Shown here: piece after piece, positions 39,226 through 52,564 of the stretch
How positions within the stretch are numbered: position 1 is the stretch's first letter
Layout: the number at the start of each line of letters is the position of its first letter
Origin: Colletotrichum lupini
Lineage: Eukaryota; Ascomycota; Sordariomycetes; Glomerellales; Glomerellaceae
Assembly: GCF_023278565.1 (NCBI RefSeq)
Contig: NC_064679.1
Coordinates: forward strand, 3,534,001-3,598,000
Direction: 5' to 3'
DNA length: 64,000 nt
Translations under genes and position numbers: made by a program
The notes under the pieces: generated by a model
Seen by the model: the letters and a program-made list of their open reading frames with translations, nothing else
The model's database searches: none
Told to the model about the DNA's origin: nothing

Positions 39226-39833
39226 ATGCCCCCCAAGGCCGCCGACAAGAAGCCCGCCTCCAAGGCCCCTGCCACTGCCTCCAAGGCCCCCGAGAAGAAG
39301 GATGCCGGCAAGAAGACCGCCGCCTCTGGCGACAAGAAGAAGCGCACCAAGTCTCGCAAGGAGACCTACTCCTCCTACATCTACAAGGGTAAGTGACATT
39401 GGCACTTCGCGTTCTTTGTTGGCGCGTCGCATCACGCGACACTATGTATCCGACACGTTCTGACACAGTATTTCCAGTCCTGAAGCAGGTCCACCCCGAC
39501 ACTGGTATCTCCAACCGCGCCATGTCTATCCTTAACTCCTTCGTCAACGGTAAGCACACATCGCTCCAAATACTTGCACGCACCGTTTCTAACGCGTCAC
39601 ACAGACATCTTCGAGCGCGTCGCCTCCGAGGCCTCTAAGCTTGCTGCTTACAACAAGAAGTCCACTATCTCCTCTCGCGAGATCCAGACCTCGTATGTCA
39701 TCTTTCCAGGTCCGAAACCAAATCAGCTAACCGCCCCAACAGTGTTCGTCTCATCCTGCCCGGTGAGCTGGCCAAGCACGCTGTCTCGGAAGGCACCAAG
39801 GCCGTTACCAAGTACTCTTCTTCCACGAAATAA
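39226..39833 (+). CDS. Histone H2B
   Basis: Core histone H2B. Four exons: 39226-39388, 39478-39549, 39605-39692 and 39743-39833, giving 137 residues. A Lys/Ala/Pro-rich N-terminal tail ([16 protein letters not shown]) is followed by [40 protein letters not shown] and [18 protein letters not shown]. The C-terminal helix reads [20 protein letters not shown], which includes the lysine region that is ubiquitylated in other fungi, and the protein ends KYSSSTK. All donors are GTAAGN or GTATGT and every phase closes. The ATG is preceded by CAAA, a typical fungal start context. It is partnered with the H2A gene across the spacer. Confidence 0.97.
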
Positions 39834-40240
39834 GGGTGCTTGTACTGCTTTTCTTTTCGGGCATTGGATTTTACTTGGCATTTGGGTGTCATGATGAGAC
39901 CTGCCAAGGTTACCAATATCCTTGGGGTCTCTTAATGCGTTACGGATGGTTTGCTTTTTTGGGGGCAATGTCTTCACGGTCAAACGGGGTTCGCGGGTTG
40001 TACAATACACCTTGAGAATAGGGTTTTCGGACGAATGAAATCGTACACATGAACATCAACAACACAAGTCTACTTCGTTGCAAACGTGCTCGGTGCACAC
40101 ATATACTAAAGTATGAACACAGGCTCCCCGGCGCCCCAGGAGCACCTTTAGCAAAGCAGCCCACAGCGACCCATCTTGGGCACGACATTGAACGCGCTAT
40201 TCCGCAAAGTCAGCGACACCGCGATGACCGCCCATGCGTG

Positions 40241-42460
40241 TTATCCCAGCCCGGCCTTGCTACGCTTGACAACCTGGGCGACAGGCTGCAAAATGCCCTT
40301 GTTGTTAATCGCGCCCAGCGCCGTACCGCTACTCCAGCCCATTTTCTCGAGCATTGCACGACCTTTGTTTTCCTGGCTCAACTCAGGCGCGGAACCCCCG
40401 ACGACCTCGCCATCCCGATAGGCAACTCCCGCGTGTCCACCACCACCTCCCCTACGAGCCGATTGCCTCTGTACGGCAGCCCGCACTGCCGTATCGTTGC
40501 GAGGGAAGTATTTGCGGCCGACCCGAGCAATTGCTACATCGAAGATCTCATCGGCAAATTTGGCGGTCCTGAAAGTGCGGTGGAGCATGGGTCGCCTTTG
40601 GTCACCCGAACCTGTGGACTTGGACTTGATGTTGAATTTGCTGGCTAGTTCGTGAATCACCTTGCGAGCATGGTTGTCCATGGGCGGTAGTGTGAGACTG
40701 CGGTAATAAGTCAGCCTCCAATACCTTGAGTGCACTCGAAGTGTATGAAACTTGCCTAGGTTGAGTGCCTAAGAGGAATGTTCTTAGCTCATCGGCGATT
40801 TGTTCAAGCCCCATACCGTGGGGATATTTGACTCTGAGATCTTCCGGGTTTGCATGTTTACCCAACAATCCCATACTACGCATGGCTTGGCGTTCTTTCT
40901 TCCTCTCAGCCTTTTTCAAGCGATCGTTCTTCCACGCAGCTTGCATCTTGCCCTCTAGCTCTGAGTCCGAAATGTCAAACACGGGAACCTTGCCCCTGGC
41001 ACCCTTGCTCCTCTTAGGCTTCAACGCCGGGCGGCTCCAGTCCATGAAGTCGAAATCGTCGATCTCATTCGCAAATCTATCTGCTGCTGATCTGAAGATA
41101 TCGTCGTCGTCTTGGTCGCTTGAGTCAGAAGGCGGCGATGCGTCTTCAGCAAGAGATTGTTCGAGTGATGCCAGGTAGGAAACGTCCGTCTCAAAAATTC
41201 CCCTTAGTGCATGATCATCTTGTATGACTTTGCGCCTTTCGGATCGCCTCTGTGCATTATGGACAGGTTTCTCGTCGCTTTCCTTAGGCGCTTTTCCAAC
41301 CCCTGCAGTCGCATGTTCCGATTCACTGTTGACGCCTGATAACTCCTCGGTCTTGCTCGTGGCTACGACGGTCTGGAACGAGTCATCGATGCCTTCAGAC
41401 TCGCTCAAAGAGCCGCCTATGTCACGGCGAGAATAGGCTTTGGCAGGCATCAGGGCTTCGTCTTCACCATACTCCCTCATGTTGGCAATATAGTCAGCAA
41501 TCAGTTCATCGTCCTCCTGTCGCTTCAAGTCTTTAGCGGCATTTCGACGAGATTCCTGTGTAGAGTTTCCGACAGTCTTCATAGGCATATCCCTGCTGCT
41601 GTCTTTGTTTGATTTCACGGTCTTCTCCAGGACGTTGATCTCGGTAGAGATGCCGCCCAGGTTGAAAGTATTCAGCTTCGATTTGGCCTTGGACTTCGAA
41701 CTTTGCTTGTCTCTGGGAACCTTGTTGCGACCTCTGAACAGAATGACATCTTCGCTAGAGTTGGACGACGTAGGCGATGGAGAACGAGTTGGGTTTTGAT
41801 CGACAAATGCGTCAAGCCGTTGAGTCTCTCCCACGACGTCGAAGAAGAAGGGAAGAGGTGTGATGGGAGCCTCAGCGCCAGTGATGTCTTCCGCTCCGGA
41901 GATCGTAGCCTTCTCTACCTCGCGTGGGTCTAGAGAGACATCCGTCATTTCGGCGGCAATATCGACCGGCATGGCCTCGTGGACGTGAGCTTCGACAAGC
42001 GAAACAGCAGGTTGAGATTCGTGGGAAGGTGTGTCGGCAGCAGCTTGGCCATCGGTGATGGTTTGTCCTTCGATTTCCGCTTGAGGTCTGCTTGTAGAAT
42101 TCCCCTCGTCAATCTGCAAGATGCTCTCTAGTTGTTTGAGAGGCTCTGCAGCTCCAGTATTGATGAAGGCAACCGGCCTGTGGCGTAGTTTGGAATCACT
42201 GCTCCAGGGTGAGGAGCGATGAGCGGTGCTGCGGGCTTCGTCTTGCAATGTAAACCCTGCTGCGAGCCCGGTTAACTTGCATGCCATCAATGGGAGGTGC
42301 TGCCCAAGACGAGTCCCGATCAGGATGGCATATACTGACCGGCTGGGCTAATCGCAGGAACGAAACTGGCTGCATGCCGCTCTATACCACCGGGAGGGCG
42401 AAGGCGAGGGGCATTGCGTGGTGGCGCTCGTGCGCCACCTTTTTTCCCACCGCGCGGCAT
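40241..42460 (-). CDS. Sqs1-type G-patch and R3H protein
   Basis: A nucleic-acid-binding protein of the Sqs1/Pfa1 family, which in yeast activates the DEAH helicase Prp43 through its G-patch in pre-mRNA splicing and ribosome maturation. Model: 42460-42340, 42259-40756 and 40697-40241, 693 residues. The start MPRGGKKGGARAPPRN is basic and Gly-rich, followed by the family block GFTLQDEARST and KLRHRPVAFINTGAAEPLKQ. The middle is long, acidic and probably disordered. The R3H domain (DNHARKVIHELASKFNIKSK to AIARVGRKYF) and the C-terminal G-patch (ENKGRAMLEKMGWSSGTALG) are clear. Intron 2 (40755-40698) has donor AG|GCAAGT, a GC-AG intron, required to keep the R3H frame. Intron 1 is the best phase-consistent choice but less certain. 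Confidence 0.88.
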
Positions 42461-43612
42461 CGCTGCCCACGCGATGAAGAATGTTCAATGGAAGTGCCGT
42501 CTATGTCTTGTCTGGGTAGTCAAGGAGTAGTTTCTGTCAACTGGATGTGTGGTTGTAGGAGCTCTGACAACTTCCGCTGAGGTCAGAAATATACTCAGAA
42601 TGTGGCAAGCCGGCCCAAAAAAATCCCTTCTATTATGCGTACCTCTACTCCATATTCTGTCCCTACGAAAGCGCAATGCGGAGTAGGCACCGGGGGCGAG
42701 GTATCTTAGCTTAGATGCTTACCTATGCATACTTAGGGAAGAGCCATGATTGATACCTTAGGTTTGTTGGTTACCTTAGGCAGTTACTGGATCTTGTCGC
42801 ATCTGTTATCGATAAGAAACGCTCAGGCGGGGCACAGATCATGAAAGGTAAGGTACCTTATTCACAGAAGTACTGTGGATATTGTATCGACTCGGATACC
42901 TAGCCAAAATCCGAAGCCTTGCACTAATGCCCGCTTCGCACCTCAGGTATTCTATCCTTCCAGCACTAGTTGCCGATCAAAAGAGGACCTGGGCTGCTGT
43001 CCCCTCACCACGTAACGTGGGGCAGAAATCTACCTACAGATACAGGCTGCCTAGGTACATTACCGTGCAGCAGTGCTACCTGACAGCCACACCAAGAGCC
43101 CCGCTGTGTTCGGCTGATGCGTCACAGGGACAGTCCGCCTGTCATCGGCTCAGATAGCTGAAGACTTGGGCTGCAAGTGGTCTTTACGCTGTTACGGGGG
43201 GTTCCTTCCTATCACGTAAGGTCGTCTGGCTGTGCTAGCTTGTCCACCTCTACCTACCTCCTCGTCGCATGCCTTCTTGGTAGATACGGCATTGCTATCT
43301 CCATTGCTCATTCACCATCCCCCGACTGACCGACTTCCCATCTCACCAACTTGACCATCTATCACCCCTGCGGCCTCGCATCGATATTGCCTCGAGTGTA
43401 ATTGCCTAATTGTCTAAGCTTGCACTGTCATCTGCAAAACTTACCTCTGTTTGCTTTTGACAACTCCCAAAGTCGCACCGACAGCTTTCAGAAGGAAGAG
43501 CGACTAGATTCCCTTCGTTGTCGCCTGCGCATACGAGATCATCTTTCTTCAGGACGAGTTGTTCCATATCGCAGGTCTTTGTGGACAGGCTTCGTAGTCG
43601 AACGGATCCGCC
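42461..43612. promoter_or_regulatory. Divergent promoter region, sqs1 and atg4
   Basis: This is 1.15 kb between two divergent start codons. It holds several copies of a CCTTAGG/GGTACCTT-type motif, for example near 42755-42790 and 42846-42860, and a pyrimidine-rich stretch at about 43240-43400 that is probably the atg4 leader. Minor open frames here have no recognisable features. Confidence 0.55.
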
Positions 43613-45132
43613 ATGGCTGCGGTGGACCTCGGCCGATACCGTCGCATCGTCCAGATGTTTTGGGATCCCCAACCTACCAACGACCATCAGAGTGATCTTC
43701 CAGTTTGGTGCTTGGGTCGCTCCTACAAGCTGAATACCAAGGCTACTAAAGATCAGGATACAGACAATCGAAGCCAAATCCCTCCGTCGACCGAGTCTAC
43801 CGATACCAAGCCAAAAGCCTCACAGGTGTTAGCTACAGCCAAAGCCCCGGAAACCCCCCCGGATTCTGTGTCCAGTAGCTTTTCGTCTTCGCTTGCTTAT
43901 GATGAGGACTACCTGGAGCAGGACGGTGGCTGGCCTTCGGCATTTCTTGACGACTTTGAATCCAAGTTTTGGATGACTTACAGATCAGAGTTCCAGGCTA
44001 TAGCAAAATCTACAGATCCACGAGCCTCGTCTGCGTTATCTTTCTCGATGCGTATCAAAAGTCAACTAGTGGATCAAAACGGCTTCTCGTCTGACAGTGG
44101 CTGGGGATGCATGATCCGATCAGGTCAAAGCTTACTCGCAAATGCGATGGCAGTCATCAACTTAGGGCGCGGTGAGTTGCCTGGGATAGTTTGACGATTA
44201 CTATCGCTGCAAGTCCCTTTCGCTGACATCGGTAGTAGGATGGCGACGGGGTGATAAAACTGAAGAGGAGAGAAAGCTGATTTCTTTATTTGCGGACGAT
44301 CCAAGAGCGCCTTATTCCATCCATCAATTCGTTCAACATGGCGCAGTGGCATGTGGGAAATACCCTGGGGAATGGTTTGGCCCCTCGGCCACCGCTCGCT
44401 GCATTCAGTAGGCCTGCGATATTGTTCCTAGATGCAGTCATACAGGCTAATCTCCTAAACCAGAGCCTTGGCCAATGCCCAAGAACACCAGCCTCTCCGA
44501 GTGTATTCCACTGGAGACGGACCGGATGTCTACGAGGAGAACTTCATGAAGATAGCCAAACCTGAAGGTTCTCAGTTCCACCCTACACTCATATTGGTTG
44601 GTACGAGGCTCGGAATTGACAAGATTACACCGGTCTACTGGGAGGCTCTCATAGCCGCACTACAAATGCCACAGTCAGTGGGCATTGCAGGGTAGGCGCC
44701 TCCATCAAAATCAGATATCGCGTACTCACTCACGATCATTACAGTGGCAGACCTTCCTCTTCTCACTATTTCATCGGCACACAAGGTTCCTACTTGTTCT
44801 ACCTTGATCCGCACCATACCCGACCTGCACTCCCATTTCATACGGATCCTTCTCGCTATAGTAAAGCAGATGTTGATACCGCTCATACTCGACGCTTACG
44901 TCGGCTCCATGTTCGGGAGCTGGACCCCAGCATGCTCATTGGTTTCTTGATACAGGACGAGGACGACTGGATCGAGTGGAGGCGTAACGTAAAGCACGTC
45001 CAAGGAAAAGCCGTGATCCATGTCGCGGACTACGATCCTGTGTCCAGAGGTGGCGGAGGAGAGAGGAATAGTGCCATTGATGAAGTTGAAACAATTAGTG
45101 ATGATGATGGTGACACCATCTTGGACGCTTGA
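43613..45132 (+). CDS. Autophagy cysteine protease Atg4
   Basis: The C54-family protease that trims Atg8 to expose its C-terminal Gly and later removes it from phosphatidylethanolamine, needed for autophagosome formation in the cytosol. Exons 43613-44171, 44239-44407, 44464-44691 and 44745-45132 give 447 residues. The catalytic Cys lies in DSGWGCMIRSGQSLLANAM. The block RVYSTGDGPDVYEENF is typical, and the other catalytic residues are the Asp and His of YLDPHHTRPALPF. The N-terminal MAAVDLGRYRRIVQMFWDP is a family start. The C-terminus is acidic (DEVETISDDDGDTILDA). Exon phases close exactly. The start context GCCATGG supports 43613. The gene converges with jjj1, about 305 bp away. Confidence 0.95.
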
Positions 45133-45437
45133 GATTCTCCGTCGTTTGCTATGATCCTTCCGCTAGGATCCGAGATCGAATATATGGGCGTTGGAAACGC
45201 ATGGATGCACATTGCCCGATACAGGGTTTCTTCGCCTGAAGCTGCTGGGTTTGGGATAGGCTACATATCCGGTTCGGGGACAGTCGCATTATTGGCGTAA
45301 AGGATGCTCACTTTAATCACGAGGCTGGATAACACAGGATTGGTTAGGTATGAACATTGGTTTCCTTTAAGGTGCGAGTTCGCTCTTCAATCGTTGGATG
45401 ATTGCCTGAGACAGCTCAGTCTTAGATACAGATTGAC

Positions 45438-47219
45438 TCAGCGTCTCTTTTTCTTAGCGCCTGCTGGTGCCTTTGCATTTGGGGGTGCCCGGGCATGATT
45501 GAGATCACGAATATGACTGAAGAGCTGGCTTTTGGACGGAAACGATGCATTACACACAATGCATGTATTCTATGGATCAGGTGTCAGTGATCAAAAGCAG
45601 AGTTGACTTTGGATATATCCAGACCGGTACTCACACTGTTAGTTTCGGCCTCCTCCACTGCTTGGCGTGCTGCCTTTTTTTCACGCTTCGCCTTGGCCTT
45701 CCCTAACTTCTTTGGCTGTGCCCTATGGCCACTTTCATTGTCATCTTCAAGTGACAATTTTTCTAGACCGGCTGACACAATCTGAGCAGCGGCTTCTGTG
45801 CCATCGTCTTCGCTCGCCCCGGTAACGGTGTTGTCGTTTGCGAATAGCCTTTGCTCAACCTCGGCACGCGAAGCATACTCGTCATCCGCGAGACTATCTG
45901 ACGACGTATCAGTGAGCTCCATCTCATCGATATGAGGAATTGGTCCTGCTGATGTGTCATCCGTGCCCTTTGCGGCGTCCAATTCACCGCGGTCCCGAGT
46001 ACCAAACCCCCCCTCAGACTCGTCGCTCGGTGTCGCCATCTTGGGCGCGATAGGAACGTCACGTAGACCTAGATCCATATCTTCGTTCTTCATTTGGCGC
46101 CTCAAATATTGCACTGCCTTAACGTGTTTCTTACTTCTCTCATGTGCTTCAAATGACTTCTCGCTCTTGAAGGTCTTGTTGCATACAACGCATTCGATCT
46201 CCTCTACCTCTGATTCCTCCTCCTCGCTGCTCGAGAAGTGGCCGGTCGTATCGCCTTCATCCCTCGCCTGAGCCCAGTCAGGAACGGATGCCTCGGATAG
46301 CTTCTCTTTATTGGCGGCACGTGAGCGTGCAGCTTGAGCGGCAGCGGCGGAACGTAAAGACTCCTGGCGTTCGGCAGCTGTCTGTGTGTTTGGAAGGTAA
46401 CGCGGATCACGTTTTCGTACAAAAGTGACGAGGAATCTGACTGCGTCATTGAATTCTCGTACGGCTTCTTCACGAATCTTCTTGTTTTCTCTCTCCATAG
46501 CACGTCTGATACGGCGATCCGGGGCGTCCACGAGCCGGTATTTGTCCTTCCACGCAAAAGTCTTGCAAGTCGAGAAGCTGGCCCAGGCACTGTAGAAGGC
46601 TTTGACAGTGTGCTCATAGCTGTCGGTAGAGGAGCCAAATGTAGGATAATCCGGAGTGTCTCCCACTTCATACGCGCCAGCAGCGATTTCTTCATCAACA
46701 AGTTGATCGAATGTCGCCTTGGCAATGCCAAAGAACCCTGAAGCGCCATCTGTGAAAGGAACAGTGGAGTCAAAACGGCGAATGAGGGAGAATATGTCTT
46801 CGGTGGACGTGAGCTTCACGTTATTGTACTCGGGGCTGGTGCCTGAATCGGTCGGATCGGCCCCACGTAAGATGGCTTCGCGATGGGAGTCGTACCAAGC
46901 TCTCTCCTGGGGATCGGCAAGTACCTCGTATGCGGCCTGGATTTCGGCGAAGCGACGGGTCGCATTCTGGACATCATGGAAGTTTCGGTCCGGGTGAAGC
47001 TCAAGGGCTCGTTTTCTGTAAGCTTTTTTGATTCTGTAGGCCCGAGATCAATAAGCATAGACCCAAGCAAAGTCCTAAGAGCATTGGGAGGTGAAGAACC
47101 AGTGCGTACTCATCGTCAGAAGCGTCGCGCCCAACTCCAAGGAGCTCGTAGTAACATGTCTTGACCGGTTCAGAGGAGCCTTCGCTCTGGTCTCGACCGG
47201 AGGATTGCTGAGCACCCAT
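45438..47219 (-). CDS. J-protein with C2H2 zinc fingers, Jjj1 type
   Basis: A cytosolic Hsp40 co-chaperone of the Jjj1/DNAJC21 family, which in yeast works with Hsp70 and Rei1 to release Arx1 during 60S ribosomal subunit recycling. Exons 47219-47110, 47033-45635 and 45569-45438 give 546 residues. The J-domain is split by intron 1: CYYELLGVGRDASDDE then IKKAYRKRALELHPDRN, with the HPD motif. It is followed by the Jjj1-specific EIAAGAYEVGDTPDYPTFG region, a charged helix, a first zinc finger (IECVVCNKTFKSEKSFEAH) near residue 320 and an acidic linker. The last exon supplies the second finger (NTCIVCNASFPSKSQLFSHI) and a basic tail. Without the last intron the frame would end early and lose that finger. 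Confidence 0.93.
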
Positions 47220-47622
47220 GACACACCGGAGACGCTATGTGGTGTAAAGCGAATTGGGTGGGGTTATTTGTTGCTGTCCGCCGAATACCTTGACATGCGA
47301 GAGCTGCCACAGGATCGCGTGTTGGAGCCGGCGCGTGTTTGGTGAAAGCTGGCGACCGACCAGTCCAAGAAGCCCGACACGCGGCACAGAAAAGTGAAGA
47401 AAACCAGTGATCAAGATATTCACCAGGTCAAGGTAACCAAAAATTCACAACAGATGAAGGACTTGGGCAGGCACGTCAGCTAGGTAAAGACGATAAGATA
47501 TTTCCAAGTAAAGTAAGGATGGAACTTCGTTGTGGTGCCTAGGTAGGTAGACTTTAGGTACTAAGGTAATCCATAAATCTTGAACCGAATTTCATTCCTT
47601 TTTTTTTTTTTTTTTTTAGTAG
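47220..47622. promoter_or_regulatory. jjj1 upstream region
   Basis: This is 400 bp between the jjj1 start and the transposon. It contains CTAGGTAGGTAGA and TTTAGGTACTAAGGTA motifs near 47540-47570 and a run of T at about 47599-47617. The run of T directly precedes the duplicated transposon target site. Confidence 0.5.
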
Positions 47623-47628
47623 GTGCCC

Positions 47629-50600
47629 TACGGCAGACTGCAAGAGGCACTCTGCCAAAACCGTTCTTTCTAATAGACCTACGGCTATTATAAATTTTAA
47701 GCATTAATAGCGCGACTTTCTTATATATATAAATAAATATTATAATAAATCCCGTATATTATTATAAGGAATTACTTATAACTATAAGTAATAGTAGTTA
47801 TATAAGGGCGGTTATGCCGCTTAGTAAAAGTAGGGTAACTAGGGGGTATATCCTCTTTACTAATTTCTATTACTAATTAATTTCCCTTTCTTCTTAATTA
47901 ACTTAATATTCCTTAAGTAAAATAAGTAATCTACTTACGCCCCTATAGTTACTTATTAGCAATTATATTTTATTTTATTATACTTTATACCCTTTTCTAC
48001 TTTATTTTTATTACTATTACCTAATTATATATATAATTATAAGTATAATATTCGCAATTTACTAATTAGAAATATTAATTAAGTATAATTAGGTAATTTT
48101 ATGCGTAATTGCTAGTATAATTTTTATTAATTAGTAATTATACTTTTTCTTAAGCTAATATATGCGCAATTATAAGTATAATTATGCGTATATACTTATT
48201 TATAATTCAATTCTTTTTATTTACTTTTTTCTTTAGTATTAACTATTTATATATATATACTAATAATTTCGTATAAGACACTCCCTTTTTTAATAATTAC
48301 GTATACCGTATAATGCTTATAATAAGTACTTAATATAGCGTTCTGGCCCGTATTAAGGGTATATAGCTCCCGATAGTCCCTATATACTAACTTACGTAAT
48401 ACTTTAACGACCTTATATTTTATAAAATAACTTCTTATTTTTTTATTAATATATATACTTTTATATAATAGCTTCCTTATTATACGGATTCTTATATTAT
48501 TTATAAGCTCTTTATCTTCCTTTTTAAAAACTTTTTACTAAATCTATAACCTTAGTATTATATAAGTTAATATATACTACTTTATATTATTTAATATTAT
48601 TATATTAACTTATATAATCTAGCCCTAGTATTAAATTAAGCTTAACCCTAAGATTACTAAGAATAGCCATTATATACCCCCGGATATTACTATAACTCGT
48701 ACTTAAGCTATTAATATTATTTAAATAACTATATATAGTAACGCTAAGATTAGTACTAAGTTATATACTTATTATAAAGCTAGTAAAGGTATTTTTACTA
48801 ATTACGTTATTTTTATAAATAAGGGCTACTCTAATTATAACTATATATTTATTATATATAAGTATATATTTATTACGCTTCCCGTTATTACTTATACGTT
48901 ACCCTATACTACTTTATATCTATTTATAGTTTATTAACGGTTCGTACTAGCTCGTAATATATTTATTAAAGTCGTTAAGTATAGTTATAATTATAAGGGC
49001 TGTAATAAAGTCCGTATTAGCGCTCTATTTAAGTTTCTAAGTACTATCCCTACTATATACTTTTATATAATAATAAAAGCCCTTAAATAAGTAGCTAAGT
49101 AAGCTAAAAATAATAAAAAGGGTATATATAATAATATATAAGATTATAAAGAGCGTTACTAACTTATATAAACTCTAAATAAGGAGTAATTAATTCGATA
49201 TTCTTATATAATATAGTATAGGAGTTTATATAGGTATATATTAGGATATAATATAGTTAGGCTTAATACCTAGGTAATAAGGCCCCTATAAAGTTATAAA
49301 GTACTTACTAGCTATAAGTTAGAGTATATACGCTTAATTTAGCCCATAAGAGGCTATAACTAACCATATAAAAGCTCCCTCTAAAGTTTAACGTTTTTAA
49401 TAAAATTATAAAACTTTTATTTATTATATATTATCGTTATATACTTTTTTATCCTTTTTAATATTATAGATCCCTATAAGCGTTTATATTTTTATATATA
49501 TATTTATAAGACCTTATAAGTAAAAGGATACCCCTATATATTACTATAATTATATATAAATATATACCCCTTATTTAAAATTTCTTTTTTAGTTTCTTAT
49601 TTTATATATTATTACTTTTTTTAAAATAGTACGACTGCGTATTAATTTTTTATTATATTAAATAATAATTATTATAAAGTTAGAGAGTAATTAGACTTAT
49701 AATATAATTATTATATATATTTTTATAGTTTTTAATATTAGAACTATAAAGCGAACTTTTAAACGTTAACTTATAAAATAGGACTTATAATAAGAAGAGC
49801 GTACGGTTTTTTTTTTAAGGATCTATTAATTCGTATTTAAGAATTATTTTTTTAATAATACTTAAATAATAAAGATATCCTTTTTTAATTCTAATTTAAA
49901 AGATTTATAATTATAATTATAAGATTATTAATACTTCGTTAATAAAATTAGCTTTAGTAATAATAAATACTAAAATAGCTCGTAATTATATAATAACGAT
50001 TAGAAGAGTTCTTTTTTAATATATTAAAAGTTACTTATTATACTAAAGGGTATAATAAAGAGTATCTTTATATATAAGTTCGCTAATCAGCTTATATTAT
50101 TAACTAAGATAAACTATACTTTATATATTATAAAACCTTTTTATAATAAGTTTAAAATTGGTTAAGTAAAATAAAGTACTATTATAAAAGGTTTACGACT
50201 CTTAGACTAAATTATATTTAGTTTTTAAATACGTATAATAAGCTTTTACTATTTAGATTTAAGATTTATACTAATATTAATACTTATTCGCAGTTTATTA
50301 TATAGTTCTATATAGGGGTTTTTATTTATATATTTTAAAATATACTTATATAATATTTTATTATTATTTAATAATAGGGATTTATATTATTACGAGTTCG
50401 TTTAGATTAAGGGAAAGAAACCGTTTTTATATTTAGTATTTATTATTACCTTTTATAATACTATTTAATAATAAAAAGTCTAATTATATTCCGTAATTAC
50501 TAGATCTTTAGTAAAAGTATTTATAACGTTAAGATTAAGAGTTAGTAAAATCGTCTTTATTAAAATAAATTAGTATATTAATAAGTAAGTAATATATATC

Positions 50601-52558
50601 TTAGTATATATAAGTATACTTACGTTTATAAAAATACTTCTAACTACTTAAGTTCTAAAGGCTATTTTATATAAATATACTCTTTAACTAGATTATACTT
50701 CTATTTATATATATATTACTAATTCGTTCTAATTTTATTAACTTTATATAAATTTAGAACTCTTATCGAATTTATTATTAAAAAGGTCGCCCTTACGTTA
50801 TTTTTAATTAGTTATAATAACTATATTATTAACTTATATTACGAATTATATAAAACTTTATATAGCTAATTAACTAAGACTAAGTTTAATAATTATTAAA
50901 TACTATTTAGAATAGTAATAATTTAAATATATATCTTCTTTAAACTACTTTATAAATTTATACCTTAATTATTAAGGGCTCCCTAACTATATTAGCTAAA
51001 AATACGAAGTTTAGCGAGGCTAATTATCCTTATTTTAAAGCATATTAATATTTTTATATTTATTTAAAATAGTATATACGTAATAAGCTTTAACTAAAAG
51101 TTATTTTATTTAGTAAACTATAGAGTAGTATTATATAAGTTAAGTAGAGATTAGAAAACTTTAGAATTAATTTTAAAATATTAAATAGCTTCGTAATTAC
51201 GAGTAATACTAAAGATAAAGAGGAATTATAAATATAATTATAGTTTATTCTAAACTATTTATTAATAAAAATACTCGTTTCTATCCTTATAATATACTAA
51301 GTTATTTATTATTGTAAACTTTATCTTCTTATTAAACTATTATAATCTCGTTTTTTTTATCGTTTTTATCCTTTTTAACTTTTTTCTTAGCTTTTACTTC
51401 TTTCTTAACGATCTTCTTTTCTTATTTAACTAATAATTCCTCCTTAATCTTTATTATTAGTTTAATACTAATACTTATTAAAAGCTATGTTTTTAAAATA
51501 TTTTTATACGTCGTTTTGCTTAAAGTTTTAGTTATAATTAGTTTTATACGACCTTTTCCCTTTTTTACTAACTAAGGTTTAATAATTAATAACTTAATTC
51601 TAATTTAAAAAATAATAAAAAGTTAGTAATTATCTTTTTTATATAAAATCGTAATTTTAAAGAGGAATCTCTCTAAATTTATAACTTCGTACGCTATTTT
51701 ATAATATTCTAAAATATTATAAGGATTTTTTATATTAATTAGAAATACTATTTACTTTATTAAAAGAATTTATTAATTTACTATAAAATATAAAATAATA
51801 AATCGTATTATATCTTAATATAAAATAAACGTTAAGACGTAATTAAACTAAACTTTTTTAATAAACTTCTTAATAATTTAGATATTAATATAAGTCGTTA
51901 TTTAGAAATTATTAAGTTCGTTTTTAAAAAAGGATGTGTTATATAATATAATAAAAATATTAATTATTAATAATTACTTTAGCTTTTTTATTTATTTATT
52001 AAATACTTTATTCCTACTCTTTTAAGCTTATAAAAAGAGATTTTATTAATATTAAAGCTTATACGTTTATATATTATTATTATATAAAAAAAGCAGAGCT
52101 TATATAAGTATTATTATTAATCGGTCGTTTTAAAATAGCTTTATAAAAAAGTATTATAAGGTTAATTAGTTTAGTAACGTCTTATATAGAAACTAGAAGT
52201 TATTATAAATTTATATTATAATATTTATAAGCGAGCTATTAGTTTAATAACTTAAGTAAAAAGTAATTTTTATTTATAAAAGGGTAAAAAATAATAATTA
52301 TTTTTATAATAAAGTTATAAAAAAAAGAATTTTTTTTATATCGGGGTACGATATTATATAATTTTATATACTATTATACGGTTTAATATATTACGAAATT
52401 AAAGTATTTTTTAAGTTATAAATCTTTATAACCCCTATTTATAGGTTATTATACTAATCTAGACCTTATCCTAGGTAGTAAGGTAACTATAAAATACGAT
52501 TTCTACTTTAATATATGAAAAAAGTGTTTTAGCGGAGTGCCTCTTGCAGTCTGCCGTA
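47629..52558. mobile_element. 4.93-kb TIR DNA transposon, RIP-inactivated, unclassified
   Basis: The left end TACGGCAGACTGCAAGAGGC and the right end are inverted repeats: 24 bases identical, then about 7 of the next 9. The direct repeat GTGCCC lies outside both ends (47623-47628 and 52559-52564). If the adjoining C/G pair is counted in the repeat, the duplication would be TGCC. Everything inside is AT-rich and RIP-like, and both outside flanks are normal. On the plus strand about 48650-49130 reads as one long frame broken only by Q/W-type stops and rich in Tyr, probably former Cys, for example NYKGCNKVRISALFKFLSTI. I could not assign the transposase superfamily. The right end read inward begins CACTAC, but no matching 3-bp duplication supports CACTA. 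Confidence 0.85.
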
Positions 52559-52564
52559 GTGCCC

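Noticed and set aside
47629..52558. CACTA element, because the right end read inward begins CACTAC
   Set aside because: The left end reads CCCTAC, and no matching 2- or 3-bp duplication exists outside a CACTA boundary; the GTGCCC repeat fits better.
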